From Rachicladosporium sp. CCFEE 5018 (taxonomy: Eukaryota > Ascomycota > Dothideomycetes > Cladosporiales > Cladosporiaceae), in contig KZ111165.1 of the NCBI GenBank assembly GCA_002077045.2, positions 275,950 to 292,087 of the forward strand: a DNA stretch of 16,138 nucleotides. The letters run 5' to 3'. This document shows positions 1 through 7,546 of the stretch, one piece after another. The position numbers and the translations under genes were made by a program. The notes under the pieces were generated by a model. That model did no database searches, was not told where the DNA came from, and saw only the letters and a program-made list of their open reading frames with translations. How positions within the stretch are numbered: the first letter of the stretch is position 1; each line of letters opens with the position of its first letter.

Positions 1-163
1 GCTATAGGCAGCGCACAGACGATTTCTACCTATTTCGAAAGTGGGGTCTATACAATTTGCCCCGCCAATGACATCGCTGCATGACATTTAGCAAGGTGGC
101 ATTGAGACTACACCGCGACTTGCGCAGCAATCGTTCATACAGCTTTACAGATCACCAAACACC

Positions 164-638
164 ATGCGCTTCACATCATTCACAGCAGCGCTTGCGCTCC
201 TGCTCACCGGTGTCACCGCCCTTGACAAGCCCCTCAACATCGAGGTCACCACACCGGTCGAGTGCTCCCGCAAGACCAAGTCTGGTGCGTCCTTGCCACT
301 CTACCACGACGGACTTTCTAGCTGACAATCATACAGGCGACAAAGTCGACGTCCACTACCGCGGCACCCTCGAGTCCGATGGCTCCGAGTTCGACGCCTC
401 CTACAACCGCGGCCAACCCCTCAGCTTCCATGTCGGCAAGGGCCAGGTGATCAAGGGCTGGGATCAGGGACTTCTGGACATGTGCCCTGGCGAGAAGAGG
501 ACTTTGACAGTGCAGCCGGAGTATGGGTATGGGAGCAGGGCTATGGGGCCGATTCCGGCGAACAGTGTGTTGATATTTGAGACGGAGCTGGTGAGCATTG
601 CGGGGGTGGCGAAGGAGGGCGTGAGTAAGGAGTTGTAG
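164..638 (+). CDS. ER-type FKBP peptidyl-prolyl cis-trans isomerase (FKBP2-like), two exons
   Basis: Catalyses cis-trans isomerisation of Xaa-Pro bonds, most likely during protein folding in the endoplasmic reticulum. Exons 164-284 and 337-638 are joined across a 52-bp intron (GTGCGT..GCTGAC..ACAG), giving 140 residues, the normal size for secretory FKBPs. Residues 1-20 form a signal peptide (MRFTSFTAALALLLTGVTAL). The FKBP fold follows from about residue 41 with the usual pocket residues: Y48 in VHYRG, F59/D60 in EFDAS, V78-I79-W82 in QVIKGWDQG, Y105 in YGYG and F121 in FETEL. C34 and C90 sit where secretory FKBPs commonly have a disulfide pair. The protein ends in SKEL, which resembles a weak HDEL/KDEL retrieval signal. 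The start at 164 is chosen because it supplies the signal peptide; the same frame is open further upstream only through the intron, so longer ORF readings are artefacts. Family assignment is secure; ER location is inferred. Confidence 0.93.
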
Positions 639-954
639 TGAGCTGGAAAGACGAGTGTGGGTGAGGATCTGGATGAGCTTGGGTACATCTTGGGTATTGG
701 TCAAAACTAGACATTGCCGGCCGAGATCGAGACATAGCAGTGGCAAACGAGTGAGAATGGTCTATCTCCGCTTCTCCAGAAAATCGAATCATGGGTGATG
801 CTCCTACTAGCTTAGTCGGTTCAGTAGGTCAGTGTGGGCGGCGGCGGTGAGAGGTTCGGAACAACGCAAAGACATTGACAACTAATATGCCAGATCTCAC
901 CGACATCAAGCAACAAACTTCTCATTGCACGTCCGCTGATGGTATCGCAGATGT
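639..954. other. Intergenic, FKBP 3' end to next gene
   Basis: There is no convincing gene. An ATG at 886 opens a 28-codon frame that closes just before the next start. It could be a short upstream ORF or a leader exon of the gene at 955 (a possible acceptor, ATCGCAG, ends at 950), but no donor pairing is compelling. Confidence 0.4.
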
Positions 955-1590
955 ATGGCAGCCTTTCAAGTAGCGAATCGACGAACGACTCCGCCGAACG
1001 CGCATCTCCGGAGTGTGGACAGTAGTATAGGACCTGCGAAATGGGTCAAATCAGAAGATGACAACAAAGACCCGAACCGACTCGAGGGGTACACAGAGAA
1101 GATACGCAACTGGATCCTACCGCGGTTCATGTCATTCGATAGCAGCTTGCAGTGGCAGACGGACGCGGGAGAACCGGCTCATGCTGCGGTCGAGATCTCG
1201 GCACACAGCGCCTTTGACCTCAGGATTACTATGGAGAAAGACCTGGATGTCCTGGGCTGGAAGAGCGTGAGCGTTGATCTTAGGACGGACTACTCTACAA
1301 CCATGAGCAAGGTGCGCGTGCTCAAGCTGTTCCCTATTTCCGCCAAGTTGAAGGAGGAGGATAGCGAGCCTGAGAAGGAGCTTGGTGGATTGACACAGGA
1401 AGACGCAGACAGAGTACTCAAACTTGGGAGGAAGCGTAAGCTTCGGGTTGCTGTGAGGTATGTTCCTAAGCTTCGGTCCATGAAGATCATATGGAGGCTA
1501 ATTTCTGGCTTACGCTTGCAGTTGAACGTGTTTGACCAGCGTCGCAGAGTCGTTGCGGATTGCCATAGTCTCTTTAACGCCGTGGCATGA
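955..1590 (+). CDS. Hypothetical protein, unrecognised family
   Basis: I do not recognise this protein. The frame from the ATG at 955 is open to the TGA at 1588-1590 (211 residues without splicing). It is soluble-looking, with mixed charge, and has no signal peptide or membrane segment. It contains a W-rich stretch (about residues 52-68, NWILPRFMSFDSSLQWQ), a strand-like region to about 125, and an acidic then basic segment (KLKEEDSEPEKE, then RKRKLRVAV). The 3' end probably contains an intron. GTATGT at 1458 and TTGCAG ending at 1521 are strong signals, but joining them gives an immediate stop. GTGAGG at 1453 to 1521 (69 bp), or 1458 to the CGCAG ending at 1547 (90 bp), keeps the frame and the same C-terminus. 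All three leave residues 1-166 intact. Whether it is a real gene rests on length and composition only. Confidence 0.5.
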   Translation: MAAFQVANRRTTPPNAHLRSVDSSIGPAKWVKSEDDNKDPNRLEGYTEKIRNWILPRFMSFDSSLQWQTDAGEPAHAAVEISAHSAFDLRITMEKDLDVLGWKSVSVDLRTDYSTTMSKVRVLKLFPISAKLKEEDSEPEKELGGLTQEDADRVLKLGRKRKLRVAVRYVPKLRSMKIIWRLISGLRLQLNVFDQRRRVVADCHSLFNAVA

Positions 1591-2018
1591 CATTCGCTGT
1601 GAATCCTGGACCACCTCCTTGTAACATCAAGCTAAGGAGCCCAGTGGTATTGCGAGTGGAGGGCTGTGAGCGTCGGTGTACTGGACTGCATGGATCATGT
1701 CAGATTGCTGGAATGCCAAAGCTATCGAGGCACTCAAGACAACGGATCCCGAAGGGGCTAATCATCAAGACTCTCTCGTGGCTGCTCAACATCATCACCT
1801 TGAAATGTAATATGTATGTGACCGCGCTCCTCCATTGAGGCCTGAATGTACTGAACAGGCCTGGAAAGAAGTCACCCCTGAACGTGCCTTCCGTTGATCA
1901 ATTTGGCTGCCTGCGACTTCCGGCTTCTCCTTACTACACCATGGATCCAGCTCCCAATGCACTGACAAAGAAACCACAACACAGGCCTGACGCTGCGGTG
2001 ACACTCTGAGCATTGTCA
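1591..2018. other. Intergenic region upstream of the F-box-like gene
   Basis: This holds only short open frames with no family resemblance. An ATG at 1940 opens a 22-codon frame (MDPAPNALTK...) that ends before the start used at 2019, so it could act as a small upstream ORF. No repeat or RNA gene was seen. Confidence 0.4.
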
Positions 2019-3035
2019 ATGGCACGCACTGAAGCAGCCAGCCAGAAGACTGATGGCGCCGACGATCCTGCAAGGCGGAGCAAGCGAGTGGTGATGCAGA
2101 AGCCATCTCGCTTCTTTGGCCTGAGTCCTGAAGTGAGAGCTGCCACAGGTCTTAGACGGGAATGAGGGCTAATATCACTGCAGATTCGCAACACCATCTA
2201 CAAGCTGGCACTCTTGAGCGACGAACCGATCGTATTCCGTTATCTCCCGGCAGCTCAGAGAAACTACCCACTCCGAACAATCCAGCTCCGTGGCTTGACC
2301 CAAGTCTCACGAGCATGCCGTCAAGAGTCACTCCTGATCTTCTGGTCCATCAACTGCTTCTGGATGCACGACGGTGCATCGGCCTGGTCGTGCGTGATCT
2401 CTGACCAGGAGATCTGCAAACCCGTCATCGCGAGCTTGCGGCACTTGCGAATTGCTCGCAGCCAGTATCACCACGCTGACGATCCGCCCTGGAGCTGAAT
2501 GCAGCTAGATCTCGACACTAGCCCGGAGTCACGAGTAAGCTTAGTACGCGTGTGGAGAGGTGAATCTTGGGCGTTGGTGGGCAAGCCAGACGGTGCAATC
2601 GCAGCGCTCAATATGGTCGCTGCCGCGCTTTTCCGGCCAGCTGGCGAGCTTGAAGTCTCAGCCGAGGCCATTACAGGCATGTCGAGTGTCACTTGCGTGG
2701 TACGCCATACGGATCTCGCGGCACTTGCGCAGAAGTCGCCCGACGACTTACGCCTCGAGTTCCTGAACGGTGAAAGGCATCGGCGGGCACGGTCACTCGA
2801 GAAGCAGCTGGGATTGAGCGAGTATGAAGTAGAAGATGTGCAGTCGTATCAAGCAGCGCGTCGCTTGGAGCAGCAACTGGGTCTGACCAAGTATGAGATT
2901 GAGGAATACGAGACGTGGGATCTTGTAGACTGGTCGGAGGCGGAGGTCGCGTTGTGGGCGGCACGTCGCGAGGCAGCGTTTGAGGAAGCGCTGCGAGAGA
3001 GCGAGGCTTGGAGGAATGGAACAAGGCATTCCTAG
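2019..3035 (+). CDS. F-box-like domain protein, probably three exons
   Basis: The N-terminal RFFGLSPEIRNTIYKLAL (residues 31 on) is the F-box-like signature of a large filamentous-ascomycete family; such proteins may act as SCF ubiquitin-ligase adaptors, which is not shown here. Exon 1 is 2019-2132. Intron 1 is 2133-2183 (51 bp, GTGAGA..GCTAAT..CTGCAG) and interrupts the motif exactly between PE and IRN, which makes it very credible. The continuing frame meets TGA at 2496-2498, directly followed by ATG in the same frame. A 57-bp intron at 2465-2521 (GTATCA..GCTGAC..CACTAG) removes the stop and preserves frame, giving about 302 residues. The C-terminus carries a 23-residue near repeat, LEKQLGLSEYEVEDV (about 224) and LEQQLGLTKYEIEEY (about 247), followed by an acidic helical tail. 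Alternatives are a nonsense mutation or two separate ORFs (2019-2498 and 2499-3035). Family is fairly sure, the 3' model less so. Confidence 0.75.
2895..2895 (+). other. Internal protein repeat in the F-box-like gene (second copy centre)
   Basis: Two adjacent 23-codon units encode LEKQLGLSEYE and LEQQLGLTKYE, between about 2796 and 2925. They align without gaps and match at about half of the positions. This is a diverged tandem duplication inside the exon; its function is unknown. Confidence 0.6.
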
Positions 3036-3114
3036 CTCTAATGGAAGCTCGCAGCAGGAACTTGATAGCTAGATCACTGTACTCGCTAGCATCATACCAG
3101 TCGCGCTTTGCTCG

Positions 3115-3746
3115 TCACACCCGGCCGGGATCTCTCGGCTGCGGTTCCTTGGGCTCAGCTGCAATCGTCTCAGCTTCGCGCTTGTAGTCTTCCGTCGGCA
3201 CCACATCTGGCCCAACCTGCGTAGATAATTAGCGCGACCCCTATGTACCGTATCGAGCCTACTCACCACCGCTGGCGCCTTATCTACTCCGTTGTACCCT
3301 CCCCTCCCGCCGTCTCGCGCCTCCACACTCTCGGTGGCCACGACAGCGTCAGACTCGACCTGGATGTTGCGTGTCAGTCCAGGAACTCATCGAGGATGTC
3401 GGCGAGAGAGAGCATACGTCAGGTGGATCCTTGACCGGTGGCCCGTTGTAGCCTCCCCTGCCCGCGTCTCGGCTTTCGACACCTGGAACTGTTGCGATTG
3501 GTGTGGCCTGCGGGAAGGCGTTGTAACCTCTAGGACCGGCCATACGCTCGGCGGACCGCTTGTCAAGCCATTGCTCTGGTGCGACGAGGGCGGTAGGGCG
3601 CGTGTAGTATGGGTCAAAGACGCGAGAAGGTACTGGACTGTTCCACAGTGTTAGGGTGATCTTGACATGATGAGCTTAGGTCATTTCTGGCACCTTGAGA
3701 GGCAAGTGCTAGCAAGCAGAGCGATCATGAGGGCGAGGCGAGCCAT
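3115..3746 (-). CDS. Secreted repeat precursor with R-G-Y-N motifs and Lys-Arg sites (candidate processed peptide or RiPP precursor), four exons
   Basis: I do not recognise a named family. Minus-strand exons 3746-3694, 3637-3418, 3359-3267 and 3216-3115 join across introns of 56, 58 and 50 bp, each ending in AG with a branch-like CCTAAC, CTGAC or CTAAT. The product is 155 residues. Residues 1-18 form a signal peptide (MARLALMIALLASTCLSS). A Lys-Arg site (LDKR, 42-45) follows a 26-residue leader. Three related units come next: GPRGYNAFP (Tyr56), VESRDAGRGGYNGPP (Tyr81) and VEARDGGRGGYNGVD (Tyr113). A second Lys-Arg (YKREAE, 133-138) recalls the KREAEA junction of yeast alpha-factor, and a Pro/Glu-rich tail closes the protein. 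There is no cysteine after the signal. Introns 2 and 3 are phase 0 and isolate one repeat in its own exon, so an exon duplication is plausible. Intron 1 has a weak donor (GTGCCA). Secretion is well supported; kexin cleavage and any modification are inference. Confidence 0.72.
3289..3484. repeat. Diverged direct repeat (about 42 bp, two copies) inside the secreted precursor gene
   Basis: Copies at about 3289-3330 and 3443-3484 share CCGTTGTA, then CCTCCCCT and CGTCTCG blocks, 154 bp apart. They encode the two GRGGYNG units on the minus strand. A more degenerate third match near 3519-3540 (GCGTTGTAACC) encodes the GPRGYNA unit. Confidence 0.7.
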
Positions 3747-4326
3747 GGCGGACAGCAATTGTGCGTGTATGGGCGGGATTTGGTGAAAGTGGAACGAAGC
3801 AAGAGCTCCTGCGTGACGATTAGAAGACATTGTATCGTTACTTCACGGCGATTTTGCGGCATAGCAGCGCTTCGCTGCCGCCTGCTTGCTATGGGGCCGA
3901 GTGCTGGGCAGTGTTGCGACTGTGCCGACACTCAGCTCGCCGGCCTCACAGTGCGTGACTGAGGCCATACGCAGTTCACACCGGTGCGCAAGCACATGCA
4001 GTTGGTATTGGCACCGGCTGATGGCGAGTCCAGGCAGCCTGTTCAAGGCGATGCAATATCAGTGTTGTGTATTTAGCTGCCCGCTCCGGTATGCAGGTTG
4101 GCGTCCGGACCGGCACCGTTAGCAAGCGCCGCAATATCAGCGTTCGTATTGCGTGCGCGGCTCAGGTCGGTCGCAATTGGCTGCATGTCCAGCTGCGGCA
4201 CAGTACCTGCAGCCCTGCCAAATGTAGATGAGTAAGCGCTTATCAACATATATTGCGTCTCCACAATGGAGCCGATGTGTAAGTACTCGAGCATCACAAG
4301 ATCCAGGCAGCGGACGCATATGCAAT
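3747..4326. other. Intergenic, promoter side of the secreted precursor and 3' side of the MFS gene
   Basis: No supported gene. On the minus strand it would contain the promoter of the precursor gene; CCAAT pentamers on that strand lie at 4007-4011 and 4176-4180, about 260 and 430 bp before its ATG. Other small structure: a 10-bp direct repeat GCAATATCAG at 4053-4062 and 4131-4140, and a 7-bp inverted repeat CCGGTGC / GCACCGG at 3981-3987 and 4011-4017. Small open frames here have no recognisable content. Confidence 0.4.
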
Positions 4327-6141
4327 TCAGCTCGCTCCCAAAGTGGCCTCGGGCTCTGATCGCGTCCGTCGCAACGCCGCGCCGCCACCAACAGCAGCGA
4401 CAGCCAGGACCAGTATCGCATTGAAAATCGCCAACATGAAGAACGGCGCGCCTGGCGTCCATCGATCAAACAGCACGCCTCCAAGCTTCGTAAGCAGCAG
4501 TATGCCCGCGCCGCCTGCCAGGCTGTAGATACCGGCTATGCTGCCTTTCAGCTCGCTACGATCGGGCACTGCGCTACGAGTATCGCTAGCAGACTCGGAC
4601 AGCAGTGGTGCGGCCTCAGCGTCATTGTTACGGGTGTGGCCGTTAGCACGCAATGTATCCGCTGTGCCTGGTCTGGGTTGTTCGGGTGCGTTGTTGATGC
4701 CTCGACCCAGCAGAGCTAGAGAGCAGACGATAGACCCAATTTGACTGATACCAATCGCGATGATAGACAGCATTGCCCATCGGTCTCCGCCGTGGAAAGC
4801 GTCCGGGTTCTCCACCAATCCAAAGCCAACGTAGCCTAGGATGCCCATCATACTCGCGCCGAGTAGTGGCAGCTCTGCCATTCCTTTCACGATGCGTCCG
4901 CCGAGCCAGCCGAATAAAGGAGCGCAGATCAGTGCTGCTGTCTCAGCGATGCCTGACAATCCAGACGCGAGTAGGTAGGCTTTCGCGCACTCGTCTCTGA
5001 CGTCTGGAACGTTATGGGGATTAGACTTGCATAGCCCTTCGCGCACGAAGTAGGCGTTCACGAACAGCGGGATGAATAGCGAGATGCCTACGCTCGATGC
5101 TCGCGCAACGAAGCCGCCGACGTAGCCGAGTCCGATTGATGGGTCCGTGAAGCCGAGTTTGAGTGACTGAGTCAGGAGGGTGAGGTAGCTGTAGGAAGCT
5201 CTAGGAGTAAGACCATCGTCAAGCTTGGCCTTGCTGGGCTTGTCTGCTCGCCAGAGCGAGGTGATGGACTTCCCTTCCTCGCCCGGTAGGTCGCGAAGGC
5301 CGAAGAAGATGCCAACAGCTACCACGAACGCTACGACACCGACAAGGTAGAAGCTGTATTGAACGCCAGCTGCGGGCGTGCTGCCATGCTTCTGAAAGTA
5401 GGCCGGTAGTGGAAGGAAACCCACCAGCGCGACGAGAGCTCCGATGCCAGTGAACATGCCCACAAAACCTGCCAGCTGCGATGTGCCGTCTGTCTCGTCC
5501 AACTTCTCGACCAGCTTGAGTGGCGGACTGTCGGGATGCCGTGACCTCGATCGTGATTGCGACTGATACCGCCCAGGCGTGATCGTGAGCTCGCTCGACA
5601 CACTAGCCGTAGCCACATGCCCACGACTACTGTCTCTGCTCGGCCTATCCTCATCCTGCAACCGGCGGACATCCCTATTCGCCGCCACCGCCTTCTGCTG
5701 CTCCTCCTCTTCCCTAGATCGGACCCTTCTCGCGACCATACTCGGCAGCACAGCCGTGACCATAGTCGAGCACGCCGCCCCTCCAACACTGAACCCTAAC
5801 CTCCCCAACAACAAATCCGGGTACACCTCCCGACTCTGCACCAGTGCCACCAAATTGATCCCGACAATCGCATACCCCAGCACAGCCACCGTCCGCACGC
5901 CAATGCGGTCGCTCAGCAATCCCCATGCCGGGCACGCGACCAGTGCTAGCAGCTCGTCGGCGAATCCAAGAGTTCCTACTGCGTCGCCGACGGCATGGGT
6001 GCGGCCGATGACGTCGGTGACGACGAAGGAGATGCTGCTGTTGAGAAAGACGAGGAAGGCGATACTAAAGAGGGCTATGCCGAGGAGGTACGTCGTGGCT
6101 TGGAGGCGGGTTGCTGTGAGGGTGGGGAGGAAGCGGGCCAT
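4327..6141 (-). CDS. Major facilitator superfamily transporter
   Basis: A single-exon 604-residue membrane transporter; the substrate cannot be told from sequence. The ATG is at 6141 and the TGA at 4327-4329. The first membrane segment is at about residues 17-38 and the segment at 60-76 leads into G74-LLSDRIGV-R83, a good match to MFS motif A (GxLaDrxGrk). Further helices are at about 84-101 and 110-134. A long charged, Ser/Arg-rich loop (about 138-220) separates the two halves, as is common in fungal MFS proteins. Hydrophobic segments resume at about 222-250, 260-285, 330-360, 385-415, 425-445 and 455-480. A second hydrophilic stretch (about 485-535) precedes the final pair of helices. No frameshift is seen. 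It lies upstream of, and on the same strand as, the secreted repeat precursor, 580 bp apart, so an export role is possible but unproven. Confidence 0.92.
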   Translation of the reverse strand: MARFLPTLTATRLQATTYLLGIALFSIAFLVFLNSSISFVVTDVIGRTHAVGDAVGTLGFADELLALVACPAWGLLSDRIGVRTVAVLGYAIVGINLVALVQSREVYPDLLLGRLGFSVGGAACSTMVTAVLPSMVARRVRSREEEEQQKAVAANRDVRRLQDEDRPSRDSSRGHVATASVSSELTITPGRYQSQSRSRSRHPDSPPLKLVEKLDETDGTSQLAGFVGMFTGIGALVALVGFLPLPAYFQKHGSTPAAGVQYSFYLVGVVAFVVAVGIFFGLRDLPGEEGKSITSLWRADKPSKAKLDDGLTPRASYSYLTLLTQSLKLGFTDPSIGLGYVGGFVARASSVGISLFIPLFVNAYFVREGLCKSNPHNVPDVRDECAKAYLLASGLSGIAETAALICAPLFGWLGGRIVKGMAELPLLGASMMGILGYVGFGLVENPDAFHGGDRWAMLSIIAIGISQIGSIVCSLALLGRGINNAPEQPRPGTADTLRANGHTRNNDAEAAPLLSESASDTRSAVPDRSELKGSIAGIYSLAGGAGILLLTKLGGVLFDRWTPGAPFFMLAIFNAILVLAVAAVGGGAALRRTRSEPEATLGAS

Positions 6142-6568
6142 CGTGAATTGGCCCGGGGGTTTTGGTAGTGGTTCAGTCGAGACTTCTTGCGGTCATTGCC
6201 AGCATCTTGAGGACTTGCTGTGGACGACCAGGGCTGTGTTGGCATCGCGATCGTCATAATGTGAGATGAATATCCGAGCCGTTCCCGATGGAGCTTCAAG
6301 TCAGCTTAGTCACTGTATAGCTGCATGCCGTGGAGATCCATAAGTAGGTGAATAGATACACGATAGCTACATTGACCTGACGAACTCCAATGGTGCACTG
6401 GTCAACGTTGGTCTTGATACACGATGTCCTAGGAAGCGCTCTACTTCGCCTCCGAGAGCTGCTGACGATGATGTCTGGACCTACTTAAAGCAATTCACTG
6501 CTCAATCAGCATCAAAGAGCAAACCGAGCTGGACTAGGTCAAGGAACTACCACGTACTGCGATCCACC
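6142..6568. promoter_or_regulatory. Shared region between divergent MFS and coiled-coil genes
   Basis: This 427-bp region separates two divergent start codons and so must contain both promoters. It holds a CCAAT box at 6387-6391 and a perfect 10-bp direct repeat GATACACGAT at 6355-6364 and 6416-6425, 61 bp apart. The CCAAT lies between the two copies. No gene is seen. Confidence 0.5.
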
Positions 6569-7354
6569 ATGGCCTCCCCCACCTCCCCTATCAAACCGTC
6601 CCCGACTTCCTCCACCAAACCCAACCGCCTCCCCGCGCCCTCCCTCTTCGTCGGTCCCCCCTCCCGCAATGCCTCCCAGCTGTCCGTCCTCCGCTCAGCC
6701 CCCGAACCGAAACCTCCCTTGAACCGCCACAAGTCCACCCTCTCCCGCTCCTACGCTCCTGGAAGCCCCGTGGAGCACAATCATGTCAGCCCTCGCAGAG
6801 ACAGCGAGAAAAGCGTCGATCTCCGCTGGCGCGAAATGCAGAACACTCTGAACGAAGTGGAGCTTACGGCCCAGAGCACGACGCACATTTTCGGCGAGAG
6901 TCATGCGAAAGCTTTAGACGATCTGAGGGCTGCGCAGGTCGAGCTTGCGCGCGCGTGGGGCAGAGGAAGCGAAGAAGCCAACGCCTCTACTGCTGCCGCC
7001 GAGCCCGCCAACCACTCCCGCTTCAACGCCGCTGACAAGCTCGCTGAAGAGCGCAGAACGCGCGTGCGAGGCGACACAGAGACATCAGTCTCCACTGTGC
7101 TTTCTGACGAGAGTGTGAGGAGCGATGAGACGGCACGGAGCGGGATCAGTCAGTTGGAGGAGGACACGGCAGAGGATATCAAAAGGGCTAGTGAGAGGCG
7201 AGGGCAGAATGAGGCGTATTTCAAGATGGTGGAGCGGAGTGTGAAGGACGTTGTGGAGAAGCTGGGCGTTGTTGCTTCTGCTATGAAGAATGTGGAAGGG
7301 GAGAGCCGGAGTTTGTGGAGTGGGAGTGGGAGTGGAAGAAGTAGCGGGGAGTGA
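6569..7354 (+). CDS. Fungal coiled-coil protein with disordered N-terminus
   Basis: 261 residues, single exon, ATG in the context CCACCATGG. Residues 1-82 are Pro/Ser-rich and basic, almost certainly disordered. A helical, probably coiled-coil segment starts at about 85 (LRWREMQNTLNEVEL) and continues through HAKALDDLRAAQVELARAW to about 131. An acidic, Ser-rich linker carries repeated SDE/RSDET motifs (about 165-190). A second long helix runs from about 198 to 250 (ERRGQNEAYFKMVERSVKD...). The tail is SGSGSGRSSG, encoded by a short GGGAGT repeat near 7318-7336. The arrangement of two helices after a disordered head recalls small subunits of vesicle-trafficking assemblies such as BLOC-1, but I cannot assign it. 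It is divergently transcribed from the MFS gene. Confidence 0.8.
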   Translation: MASPTSPIKPSPTSSTKPNRLPAPSLFVGPPSRNASQLSVLRSAPEPKPPLNRHKSTLSRSYAPGSPVEHNHVSPRRDSEKSVDLRWREMQNTLNEVELTAQSTTHIFGESHAKALDDLRAAQVELARAWGRGSEEANASTAAAEPANHSRFNAADKLAEERRTRVRGDTETSVSTVLSDESVRSDETARSGISQLEEDTAEDIKRASERRGQNEAYFKMVERSVKDVVEKLGVVASAMKNVEGESRSLWSGSGSGRSSGE

Positions 7355-7546
7355 ACGAAACTACATGGGTGAAGTGAGAGGCGGTGTTTGACACAAACGG
7401 AAAGCACGAGAGGGCACTTGCGCGGGGTGGCCAGCACTTTCCATCACATTGTTGCCCGACATCAGACTTCACGGCTGGACTGACAAAGCGTAACACTGCC
7501 GATTGAGGGGGAGAGTAGGAGTCTATTACACTTCGAAAACAACGTG

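Noticed and set aside
318..746. Minus-strand ORF over the FKBP gene
   Set aside because: It is the antisense shadow of the FKBP coding exon; FKBP motifs on the plus strand explain the open frame.
1587..1838. 83-codon plus ORF
   Set aside because: It overlaps the previous stop by chance, resembles no family and shows no codon bias.
3115..3746. Alpha-factor-type mating pheromone gene
   Set aside because: The KREAE junction resembles alpha-factor processing, but the repeated units are not each flanked by KR, are not short identical peptides and lack the Trp/Cys-rich mature sequence usual in filamentous ascomycetes.
4073..4484. Minus ORFs overlapping the 3' end of the MFS gene
   Set aside because: They use other frames of the MFS coding region and lack an independent start or motif.
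5331..6259. Long ORFs on both strands inside the MFS gene
   Set aside because: They are shadows of a GC-rich membrane-protein gene whose own frame is well supported.
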